From positions 1 through 64,000 of the forward strand of contig NZ_BPQV01000016.1 in NCBI RefSeq assembly GCF_022179465.1: a DNA stretch of 64,000 nucleotides. Reading direction: 5' to 3'. Below the pieces are notes generated by a model. That model was not told the DNA's origin. It searched no databases and saw only the letters and a program-made list of their open reading frames with translations. This DNA comes from Methylobacterium organophilum (lineage in GTDB: Bacteria > Pseudomonadota > Alphaproteobacteria > Rhizobiales > Beijerinckiaceae). This document shows, piece by piece, positions 37,143 through 45,800 of this stretch; the first letter of the stretch is position 1, and every line of letters starts with the position of its first letter. The translations under genes and the position numbers were made by a program.

Positions 37143-37850
37143 TCAACCAAGGATTGTGCCAACGAAGGCCGGAACCGCCTCGCTCGCCAGTCCATACAGC
37201 CGTTCGTCGAAGGTGGAGGCGTTGTCAGAAGGCTCCAGATTGATCGCGCAGCTGCGAATGCCGAGGCGCCGCGCCGTCTCCACGTAGCCCGCCGCCGGAT
37301 AGACCGAGCCCGAGGTTCCGATCGCCACGAACAGGTCGGCGCCTCGCAGGGCGGCGTCGATGGCGTCGAGGTGCTTCGGCATCTCGCCGAACCAGACGAT
37401 GTCCGGGCGCAGCCCGCCCGGCTCGCTGCATTCCGGGCAGCGCCGGTCGGTATCGAGATCCTCGCGCCAGTCGAGCACGGCCTCGCAGGCGGTGCAGCGG
37501 GCCTTGAGCAGTTCGCCGTGCATGTGGGTGACGCCGTTCGAGCCGGCCCGCTCGTGCAGGTCGTCGACGTTCTGCGTGCACAGGAACAGCCGTCCGCCCC
37601 GGGCGCGCAGCTCTTTCTCCAGCCGGGCGAGGGCGTGGTGGGCCGGGTTCGGCTCGGCCTCGATCACCCCGCGCCGGCGCAGGTTGTAGAAGGCGTGGAC
37701 CTCGTCGGGATCCGCGGCGAAGGCCTCGGGGGTGGCGAGCTTCATCGGATCGAAGCGGCTCCACAGGCCGCCGCGGTCGCGGAAGGTGCCCAATCCGCTC
37801 TCGGCGGACACGCCCGCCCCGGTGAGAACGAAGATCGCCTTGGGAAGCAC
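37143..37850 (-). CDS. cobB: Sir2-family NAD-dependent protein deacylase
   Basis: Sirtuin of 235 residues that removes acyl groups from protein lysines using NAD. The NAD site is GAGVSAESGLGTFRD, the catalytic histidine is in HMHGELL, NVDDLH is conserved, and four zinc cysteines occur as CTAC and CPEC. The Y-x-x-R pair in HAFYNLRRR is the class III feature linked to desuccinylation and demalonylation. The start is a GTG; no ATG is available before the NAD motif. It is transcribed towards the small unknown gene and away from nothing obvious functionally. Confidence 0.93.
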   Translation of the reverse strand: MLPKAIFVLTGAGVSAESGLGTFRDRGGLWSRFDPMKLATPEAFAADPDEVHAFYNLRRRGVIEAEPNPAHHALARLEKELRARGGRLFLCTQNVDDLHERAGSNGVTHMHGELLKARCTACEAVLDWREDLDTDRRCPECSEPGGLRPDIVWFGEMPKHLDAIDAALRGADLFVAIGTSGSVYPAAGYVETARRLGIRSCAINLEPSDNASTFDERLYGLASEAVPAFVGTILG

Positions 37851-37899
37851 GCGCGGATCCGAGTCGGAGTTGGCTGCGGGCCGAGATTACCTCCGCGCC

Positions 37900-39216
37900 C
37901 TAGGCCGGGGGAAGGCGCTGCGCGAGCACCTTGTCGATGCGCCGGCCGTCCATGTCGACGACTTCGAGGCGCCAGCCTTCCGCCTCGACGGCATCGCCCT
38001 CCGTCGGGATACGGCCGAGCCGGACGATGACGAAGCCGGCCAGCGTCGAGAAGTCGTCGCTGCGCGGCTTCTCCGAGAAATCGAGGCGGTCGAAGGCGTC
38101 GGCGGCCGATATCATGCCGTCCATCAGCAGCGAGCCGTCCGGCCGCTCGATCACCATCTTCTCCTCGCCCGGTTCCGGAATCTCGCCGGCCATGGCCTCG
38201 AGGAGGTCGGTCTGGGTGACGATGCCTTCGAGGCTCCCGTATTCGTCGACGACGATCGCCATGCGCACGGGCTTGGTCTGGAACATCTCCAGCACCTTCA
38301 GGATAGCGAGGCCCTCGTGCACCACGATCGGTTCGCGGGTCGCCGCCCTCACGTCGAGGGGGCGGCCGTCGAGGAGCTGGTCGAGCAGGTCCTGCTTGCG
38401 CAGCACGCCGACCACGTCGTCGATCTGGCCCCGGCTGACCACGATCTGCTCGTGCTTGCAGGCCTTGATGGCCGCGATCATCTCCTCCGCCTCGTCGTCG
38501 AGATCGACCCAGTCGACCTCGTTGCGCGGCGTCACGATCTCGCGGATCCGGCGCTCGCCGATGGCGAGGATGCGGGCCACCGCATCCTCCTGCGCCTCGT
38601 GCAGCAGGCCGGCCTCGTGGCTCGCCGTGACGAGGAGGCTCAGCTCGGCGGGGGAGGGGAGGTTCTCCTCGCCCGATCCCGGCTGGAGCCCCATCAGGCG
38701 CAGCACGCCGTTGCCGAGCCCGTTCAGGAACAGGATCGCCGGGCGGAAGACGAGCAGGAACAGGCTCAGGGGCCGCACGATCACCAGAGCCGTGCGCTCG
38801 CTGCGCTGGAGCGCGAGGCTCTTCGGGGCGAGCTCGCCGAGCACGATGTGGAGGGCGGTGATGACCACGAAGGCGACGGCGACGGCCAGCGTATGCGCGC
38901 CGATGCCGGCCGCCGGCTCGGGCAGCCAGGCGAAGAGCGGCTCGATCAGATGCGCGAGGGCTGGCTCGCCGACCCAGCCCAGGGCCAGGGAGGAGATGGT
39001 GATGCCGAGCTGCGTCGCGGCGAGATGCGCGTCGAGGCTCTCGATGGCCCGCTGCAGGGCCGTGGCGTTCACACGCTTCTCGTTGACGAGTTCGGCGACC
39101 CGGCTGCGCCGCACCGCGACGAGGGAGAATTCCGCCGCAACGAAGAAGCCGTTGGCGAGAACGAGCGCCAGGACCGAGAGCAGCCCCAGCGCCGTAGACC
39201 ATCCGTCGTCGAAAAT
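37900..39216 (-). CDS. CNNM/HlyC-CorC-family membrane protein with CBS pair; probable ATT start
   Basis: Membrane protein of 438 residues from the hemolysin-C/CNNM family: an N-terminal DUF21 membrane domain (ANGFFVAAEFSLVAVRRSR, then helices to about 150), two CBS domains (about 215-340) and a C-terminal CorC_HlyC domain. Members are implicated in magnesium/cobalt efflux or metal resistance. The first membrane helix is fully in frame but lies upstream of the first GTG (39114). Between it and the preceding in-frame TGA there is no ATG, GTG or TTG. The ATT at 39216 encodes the expected N-terminus (IFDDGWSTALG) and has GGGAGGG 4-5 bases upstream. A sequencing error is the alternative. Confidence 0.85.
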   Translation of the reverse strand: MFDDGWSTALGLLSVLALVLANGFFVAAEFSLVAVRRSRVAELVNEKRVNATALQRAIESLDAHLAATQLGITISSLALGWVGEPALAHLIEPLFAWLPEPAAGIGAHTLAVAVAFVVITALHIVLGELAPKSLALQRSERTALVIVRPLSLFLLVFRPAILFLNGLGNGVLRLMGLQPGSGEENLPSPAELSLLVTASHEAGLLHEAQEDAVARILAIGERRIREIVTPRNEVDWVDLDDEAEEMIAAIKACKHEQIVVSRGQIDDVVGVLRKQDLLDQLLDGRPLDVRAATREPIVVHEGLAILKVLEMFQTKPVRMAIVVDEYGSLEGIVTQTDLLEAMAGEIPEPGEEKMVIERPDGSLLMDGMISAADAFDRLDFSEKPRSDDFSTLAGFVIVRLGRIPTEGDAVEAEGWRLEVVDMDGRRIDKVLAQRLPPA

Positions 39217-39449
39217 CGTGCCCTCCCGGGCGCAGCCTCCGCCTCACGGGCGGTCCCCGCTATAGAGCCGAACGCCGCCCGGGAGAAAAGGTGGCGGCGA
39301 AAAAGTCGCGAAGCCTGCGGCGCGGACGGCGCCCACCGCCGTGAACGGTGAACGTTTGGTGATCGGTGGCAGTAAAATGCCTCTTAACCCGAAACTTGCA
39401 TCATGGCCGCTTCCCCGCGACTCAGGTCGCGCATTGCCGGAGGCGAACC

Positions 39450-39635
39450 GTGGGACAGCCCCTCGACAGGCCGAAGGACGACAAGCCCGTCCGATCCAAG
39501 GGGGCGCCCCTGAGCGGCAGCACGCGCCGGCATCTCGGCGAAGGGCTGCGGGCGCATTATGCCGAGGTTCTCACCGAGCCGGTGGATCCGCGCATCGCCG
39601 CCCTGCTCGCGCGCCTCGAGAAGCCTCCGGCCTGA
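39450..39635 (+). CDS. NepR-like anti-sigma factor
   Basis: Sixty-one residues ending in the NepR-type helical core (LGEGLRAHYAEVLTEPVDPRIAALLARLE). NepR proteins bind the general stress sigma factor EcfG and are titrated off by the response regulator PhyR in alphaproteobacteria. The start is GTG with GGAGG 7 bases upstream; a longer reading from an upstream start adds unlikely sequence. Neither a phyR nor an ecfG gene is in the window, so this is an orphan or paralogous copy. The family call rests on the short core and is probable, not certain. Confidence 0.7.
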   Translation: MGQPLDRPKDDKPVRSKGAPLSGSTRRHLGEGLRAHYAEVLTEPVDPRIAALLARLEKPPA

Positions 39636-39646
39636 GCCGGGGGCGG

Positions 39647-39727
39647 TCAGTCGAGAACGACCGCGACCAGGGAGAAGAGGCCGGCCAGCAGGAAGTTGCC
39701 GACGATAACGAGGGCGATGACGGTCAT
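39647..39727 (-). CDS. possible 26-residue single-helix membrane peptide
   Basis: A very short frame whose product is almost entirely one hydrophobic helix (IALVIVGNFLLAGLFSLVAVV). It sits alone downstream of the NepR-like gene on the opposite strand. There is no good ribosome site, so it is weakly supported; the composition alone makes it worth listing. Confidence 0.25.
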   Translation of the reverse strand: MTVIALVIVGNFLLAGLFSLVAVVLD

Positions 39728-39942
39728 CGGAGGGGGGAGCCTTGGGCGGCGATTCGGGATCGGGAGCCTGCTTCTAGCGGCCCGAACCTGAACGCGCCGT
39801 ATCCGGTCGACCACCATGCCCGGGATTCGCCGATCAAGGTGAAGGCGATGTGTCCGTGCCACGCCGCCCCCGGCATGGCCACCACCGCGCCCGGCGCTTT
39901 TGGCAGGATTTCCTCCCGCGCCTTGCCTTATGCTGCGCAGCC

Positions 39943-40998
39943 ATGACCTCCGCTCTCAAAGCCGACGTGCTCGCCGCCATCGGCGGCACGCCCCTGATCA
40001 AGCTGCGCCGGGTTTCCGAGGAGACCGGCTGTACGATTCTCGGCAAGGCCGAATTCCTCAATCCCGGCCTCTCGGTGAAGGACCGCGCGGCCCTCTCGAT
40101 CGTCCGGGACGCCGAGGCGCGGGGGCTGATCCGGCCCGGCGGCACCATCGTCGAGGGCACGGCGGGCAATACGGGCATCGGGCTTGCCCTGGTCGCCGCC
40201 GTGCGCGGCTACCGCACGGTCATCGTCATCCCCGAGACCCAGTCCGCCGAGAAGAAAGAGACGCTGCGCCTCGCCGGCGCCCAGCTCGTCGAGGTGCCCG
40301 CCGTCCCCTTCGCCAATCCCAACAACTACGTGCATGCGGCGCGCCGCCTCGCGGAGAAGCTCGCGGCGCGGGAGAGCGCGGGCGCCTTCTTCGCCGACCA
40401 GTTCGACAACGTGGCCAACCGCCTCGCCCATGTGGAGGGCACCGGTCCGGAGATCTTCGCGGCGACCGGGGGCCAGGTCGACGGCTTCGTCTGCGCCGCC
40501 GGCACGGGGGGCACCCTCGCCGGAACGGCGGAGGCCCTGCGGGCGCGCAATCCGAAGGTGACGATCGCCCTGTCGGATCCCGAGGGCTCGGCGCTGCACG
40601 CCTATTACAGCACCGGCACCCTGAAGGCGGAAGGCTCCTCGATCACCGAGGGGATCGGCCAGGGCCGCGTCACGAAGAACCTCGAAGGCTTCCGGCCGGA
40701 CGTCTCCTTCCGGGTTCCGGACGACGAGGCCCTGGGCCATGTCTTCCAGCTGATGCGCGAGGAGGGCCTCTCCCTCGGTGGCTCCTCCGGCATCAACGTC
40801 GCCGGCGCGGTGCGCCTCGCCCGCCATCTCGGGCCGGGCCACACCATCGTGACGATCCTCTGCGACGGCGCGGCGCGCTACGCCTCCAAGCTGTTCAACC
40901 CGGCCTTCCTGCAGGGCAAGGGCCTGCCGGTGCCGGACTGGCTGACGGCGCCCGCCGAGCCGCTGCCGGATTGGCGGGCGGATTCCGCATTCGTCTGA
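39943..40998 (+). CDS. cysK: cysteine synthase / O-acetylserine sulfhydrylase
   Basis: PLP enzyme of 351 residues that makes cysteine from O-acetylserine and sulfide. The PLP lysine is in LSVKDRAAL, the substrate loop is GTAGNTGIG, the phosphate-binding loop is AAGTGGTLAG, and the C-terminal block is LGGSSGINVAGA. It is about 30 residues longer than E. coli CysK. The start at 39943 is the first ATG before the GGTPLIKL block. A cystathionine beta-synthase-like activity is possible in this superfamily, but no heme or CBS domain is present. Confidence 0.92.
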   Translation: MTSALKADVLAAIGGTPLIKLRRVSEETGCTILGKAEFLNPGLSVKDRAALSIVRDAEARGLIRPGGTIVEGTAGNTGIGLALVAAVRGYRTVIVIPETQSAEKKETLRLAGAQLVEVPAVPFANPNNYVHAARRLAEKLAARESAGAFFADQFDNVANRLAHVEGTGPEIFAATGGQVDGFVCAAGTGGTLAGTAEALRARNPKVTIALSDPEGSALHAYYSTGTLKAEGSSITEGIGQGRVTKNLEGFRPDVSFRVPDDEALGHVFQLMREEGLSLGGSSGINVAGAVRLARHLGPGHTIVTILCDGAARYASKLFNPAFLQGKGLPVPDWLTAPAEPLPDWRADSAFV

Positions 40999-41098
40999 TC
41001 GGAGCGTCGCACACGCCCTCAAGTTGAACGAAACGGCAGATCGCGACGTTTACGGTCACGCTCGGGCGCCCTTGCCCGGCGGCCCGGAGTCCGCGTCG

Positions 41099-41257
41099 AT
41101 GACTTTGACCACCATTCTCCTGATCGTGCTGATCCTGATCGTCCTCGGCGGCGGCAACTTTCTCGGAGGGGGTGCCTATCGCGGACCGAGCTTCGGCCTG
41201 GGCGGCATCCTCCTCATCATCCTGATCGTCCTGCTCCTCACCGGAAATCGCGTCTGA
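41099..41257 (+). CDS. small DUF3309-like membrane protein
   Basis: Fifty-two residues: two hydrophobic segments (TTILLIVLILIVLGG and GGILLIILIVLLL) separated by a Gly/Tyr-rich loop (GGGAYRGPSFGLGG). This is the layout of the small DUF3309 family found in proteobacteria, function unknown. The ATG at 41099 begins directly before the first helix. Confidence 0.7.
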   Translation: MTLTTILLIVLILIVLGGGNFLGGGAYRGPSFGLGGILLIILIVLLLTGNRV

Positions 41258-41270
41258 CGCGCAGGACCGC

Positions 41271-42680
41271 TCAGCCGCGCGGGCCGCAGGCGATGGCGAC
41301 CACGGCGCCCAGATAGGGCGCCGCGGCCGCGCCCAGGCTCGCCGGAGGAGCGGCGGTCGTGGCAGGCGTCACGCCGTTGGCCGTCAGGAAACCGCCGATC
41401 GCCGCGGCCGGCACCAGCCGGTAGCGGGTCGGCGGCACCACACCCGCCACGAGCCGCGGAGCGCTTGGATAGACCGCGACCAGGCCCGCGAGCCGTCCCG
41501 ACCGGTCGAAGGCCGGAGCACCGCCGGAGCCCGGCTGCAGCGGCGCGGTCAGCCCGTCGCCGGCCGCCTCGCCCGGCGCTGCGGAGGGGGCGCCCGCCGC
41601 CTCGGCACCGAGGACGACGAGGGCCTCGCCCGGCGCAGGCGCCTCCGCTCGCAGGGTCGGTGCGCGCGAGGCAGGAAGACCCCGTCCTTCCAGCTTCAGC
41701 AGAGCCAGCCCGTTGGCGGCGTCGCGAGGCCCGATCGTGGCGGCCATCGCACCGATCCGCGGCGCGGCGCAGCCTTCGAGCGCCGTGGCCGAGGTGAGGA
41801 CGAGGTTCTGCGCGACCGCGAGCCCCGTTGCGGCAGGGCGGGCGGGGAGGGCGGCGCTCGGCGCGGGCGCGGATCTCGGCGCCGCAGCCTCGGCGGGCTT
41901 GGCCGGGGCGGGCGCGGTGTCCGGGAAGGGCGTGAAGCTGTTGGCCACCGCGATCACGAGCCGATCGATATCGGCCGCGAGCGCCTTGTCGTAGGCGAGG
42001 CTGAAGCTGCGGATCCCCGCCTCGCCGAGGGCGTAGCGGAGGTAGAACTTGCCCGTCGCCGTCTCCCCGGTGACGACGAAGAAATCCGGCTTCTTCAGCT
42101 TGTAGGTGACCTTGCGCTCCGGCGTCGCCGTGCTCAGGCGCTCGAACAGCGGGTCGAGCCCGCCCTCCGCGGGGGCGGATTTGGCGTCGAGGGTGACCCG
42201 GCCGTCGGCGCTCTGCCAGCGGCTGCCGCCGGGGATGGCGCTGCGCTTGGACAGGAGACGCTCGGGCACCCCGAGGGCGATCCCGCTCGCCGCATCGGTC
42301 CGCACCGAGAAACGGGCGGCCTTGCGGGCCGCCTCGCCGGCGGCCAGCAGCGCGGCCGTCTCCGTGCCCGAGAGCTGGCCGGTCGGGTTCGCCCCGATCC
42401 GCTTCTGATAGGTGAGGAGCCCGTCGAAGCTGCGCCGGCCGAAGGCGCCCGTGGTCACGCCGTTATAGTCGCCGGTCCAGACCAGGGCGTCCTGGATCGC
42501 CCGGCGCTCGGATTCGGGGCGCGCCTCGAAGGCGGATTTCGCGGCCTCGAAGACGGGATCGGGCTGGGCCGCCGGCCGCGGCGCCTGCGCCCGGGCCCCC
42601 ATCGGGCCGCCCGGGCCGGTGAGAAGCGTGAGCGCGACAAGACCGGCAACATACCACCGCAAGTCGCGCCCCTGAACCAT
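41271..42680 (-). CDS. secreted trypsin-like protein with lost catalytic residues
   Basis: Protein of 469 residues: a signal peptide (LVALTLLTGPGGPMGARAQA), a peptidoglycan-binding-like helical domain (about 45-120), a middle domain, a Pro/Ala linker, then a chymotrypsin-fold domain (from about 285). In the fold, the block NLVLTSATALEGC replaces the usual H of TxAHxxxGC with T. ANGLALLK stands where the aspartate block DLALLK is expected. The serine block survives as GSGGAPAFD. It therefore looks like a pseudo-protease with a binding role. The ATG at 42680 has GAGGGCGAGAG just upstream. It is divergent from the alpha-2-macroglobulin gene, 175 bases apart. Confidence 0.75.
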   Translation of the reverse strand: MVQGRDLRWYVAGLVALTLLTGPGGPMGARAQAPRPAAQPDPVFEAAKSAFEARPESERRAIQDALVWTGDYNGVTTGAFGRRSFDGLLTYQKRIGANPTGQLSGTETAALLAAGEAARKAARFSVRTDAASGIALGVPERLLSKRSAIPGGSRWQSADGRVTLDAKSAPAEGGLDPLFERLSTATPERKVTYKLKKPDFFVVTGETATGKFYLRYALGEAGIRSFSLAYDKALAADIDRLVIAVANSFTPFPDTAPAPAKPAEAAAPRSAPAPSAALPARPAATGLAVAQNLVLTSATALEGCAAPRIGAMAATIGPRDAANGLALLKLEGRGLPASRAPTLRAEAPAPGEALVVLGAEAAGAPSAAPGEAAGDGLTAPLQPGSGGAPAFDRSGRLAGLVAVYPSAPRLVAGVVPPTRYRLVPAAAIGGFLTANGVTPATTAAPPASLGAAAAPYLGAVVAIACGPRG

Positions 42681-42855
42681 GTCTCTCGCCCTCGAGCCGG
42701 GAATCAGCGGGCTTCCCCGCCGGCCTGGCGATCATAGGGGATTTCGGGACGGCCTCACGCATCGGTGCACCGGCTCAAAGCGGCTGTTGCGGCCATGAGT
42801 GCCGGTGCTAGCGTGCCGCCCGCCCCGGACGGGACGAATCATTCGGAGACAAGGC

Positions 42856-45800
42856 ATGGCGTATGGCGGTGGCCTCTTCGGATGTCTCGCGGCAGCCTTG
42901 GCCCTCTCCACGGCCCTCGTCTTGCCCGCTTCCGCGCAACAGCCCGCGCGCCCGGTCCCCGCTGCCGGGAGCGCGACGGCTCCGGTCCAGAAATCCTATC
43001 AGCGCCAGGAACTGGCGAGCGAGGGCGTCCGCCTTGCGGCGGCGCTGAAGGCCGAGGCTCCGGCCGGCGCGAAAAATGCGGCTCAATGGCGGCGCGAGGC
43101 GGAGAGCGCGGCCAAGAGCGATGAGGGGGACGGTCTCGCCGAGCTGAACGCCCTCGCCGCCGCCGTGTCCGCCGATCCCGGCGATCCGCGCTCCTGGCTC
43201 GACTATGCCCGGGCCGCCAACGAGGCCGGCCTCGACGAGGAATGGGACGATTACCAGGCCAAGGAGAGGCTGAAGCGCCGGGCCACGGTCGCCGCCTACC
43301 AGGCCTATCTGCGGGCGCGCACGGCCGCCGACGAGGGGAAGGCGCTGGCCAAGCTCGGCGAGATCGAGGGCAGCCATTCCGACTGGCGCCCGGCCCTCGA
43401 CGCCTACCGCGCCAGCCTCGCCCTGCGCGAGGACGCGGCGATCCGCGAGACGTTCGACACGATGCGGGCGGAGCACGGTTTCCGCATCCTCGACTACAAG
43501 GTCGATTCCGATGCGGCCGCCCCGCGGGTCTGCTTCGTCTTCTCCGAGAGCCTGCCCGCCAAGACGGACATGACGCCCTACATCGCCGTCTCGGGCTCGG
43601 CGAACGCCGCCGTGACGAGCGAGGGGGCGCAGGCCTGCGTCGACGGGCTCAAGCACGGCGAGCGCTACGCCTTCGTGCTGCGCCAGGGCCTGCCTTCGGC
43701 GCTCGGCGACGATCTTCTGAAATCCGCCGATTACGAGATCTACGTGCGCGACCGCGCACCGCAGGCGCGGTTCACCGGCCGCAACTACGTGCTGCCCCGG
43801 ACCGGTCAGGCGGGCGTGCCCGTCATCTCGGTGAACGCGCCGAAGCTCGACGTCGAGGTCTTCCGCATCGGTGACCGCGGCCTGCTGCCGGCCCTGCGCT
43901 CGGAGGAGTTCCTCGGCCAGATCAGCGGCTGGAGCGCCAAGACCATCGGCGACCAGAAGGGCGTCAGCGTCTGGAAGGGCAGCCTGGAGACCGCCAAGGT
44001 CGACCTCAACCGCGAGGCGGTGACCGCCTTCCCGGTGCTCCAGGCGGTCGGCAAGCTCGAGGCCGGCCTCTACGTCATGGTCGCCCAGCCGAGCGGGACC
44101 GCTGCGCAATTCGGCGGCGAGGAGGAGGTCAGCGCCGACGCGAAGGCGACCCAGTGGTTCGTGGTGTCCGATCTCGGGCTCACCGCCTTCAAGGGCAGGG
44201 ACGGCGTCCATGTCTTCGCCCGCTCGTTGGCGAGCGCCAAGGCGGTGCCCGAAGCGGAGATCCGGCTCGTCGCCCGCAACAACGACGTGCTCGCGAGCGC
44301 GAAGACCGATAGGCAGGGCCATGCCGCCTTCGCCGCCGGGCTCGCCAAGGGCGAGGGCGGCCTCGCCCCGGGCCTCGTGGTGGCGCAGCTCGGGGAGGAT
44401 TACGGCTTCCTCGACCTGTCCCTCGGTGCCTTCGACCTGACCGATCGCGGCGTGAAGGGGCGCGCGGCTTCGGCCGCGCTCGAAGCCTATGTCTTCCCCG
44501 AGCGGGGCGTCTACCGCTCCGGCGAGACCGTGGCGCTGACTGCGCTGCTGCGCGACAGCACCGGCGCGGCGGTGCCGAGCCTGCCCCTCACCCTGGTGGT
44601 GAAGCGGCCGGATGGGGTGGAGTATCGCCGCGTCTCCGTCGCCGATGGCGGGCTCGGCGGCCGCGCGCTGGCGGTGCCCCTCCTGTCCGGCGCCATGCAC
44701 GGCACCTGGCGGGTCGCGGCCTATACCGATCCGAAGGCGTCGCCGGTCGGCGAGGCGAGCTGGCTCGTGGAGGATTACGTCCCCGAGCGGCTGGAGGTGA
44801 GCCTCACCCCGAAGATTCCAGCCCTGAAGCGGGGTGAGGCGGCCGCGATCGACGTCGCCGCCCGCTATCTCTACGGGGCGCCCGGCGCTGGGCTCTCGGT
44901 GACCGGCTCGGTGGCGGTGCAGGCCGCCGCCGCGCCCGGCATCAAGGGGCTGGACGGCTTCTCCATCGGCCTCGACGACGAGGCGGTGCAGGCGACGACC
45001 GCCGAGATCGGCGAGGCCGGCACCACGGATGCCAAGGGCAACGCCACCGTGAGCGTGCCGGTGCAGGAAGTGACGGCGCCGCGCGCCATGGAGGCGCGGA
45101 TCACGCTCGCGGTGGGCGAGCCCGGCGGCCGGGCCCTCAGCCGCAGCCTGACCCTGCCGATCCTGCCCGAAGGCCCGGTCCTCGCCCTCCGCAAGAATTT
45201 TTCCGGTGAGCTCCGGGAGGGCGGCACCGCCACCTTCGATCTCGTCCTGGCCGCGCCCGACGGGAGGCGCCTCGCCCAGCCCGGCGTGAGCTGGACCCTG
45301 TCGAAGATCGAGCGGAACTACCAATGGTACCGCCAGGACGGGCGCTGGTCCTTCGAGCCGGTGCAGAACACGCGCCGCGTGGCCGACGGCACGGTCGATC
45401 TCTCGGCCGAGGGCCCGGCGAAGCTCTCGGCTCCGGTGGGGTTCGGCAGTTACCGGCTGGAGGCGAGCCTTCCTGGGCAGCCGAATGCGGCCGTGAGCGT
45501 GTCCTTCACGGTCGGCTGGGGCGGTTCGGAGAGCGCGGACGTGCCCGACCTCCTCGACCTCACCCTCGACAAGGCCGCCTACGCGACCGGCGAGCGCCTG
45601 CGCGCCCGGCTCCAGCCGAAATTCGCCGGCAGCGCCACCCTCGCGGTGGTGAGCGACCGGGTGCACGACATCCTCGACGTCGCGGTGCCCGAGGGCGGCA
45701 CCACCGTCGAGATCCCGGTGAAGGCGGAATGGGGCCCGGGCGCCTATCTCGTCGCCACGGCCTACCGGCCCCTCGACCAGGCGGCCAAGCGCATGCCGGG

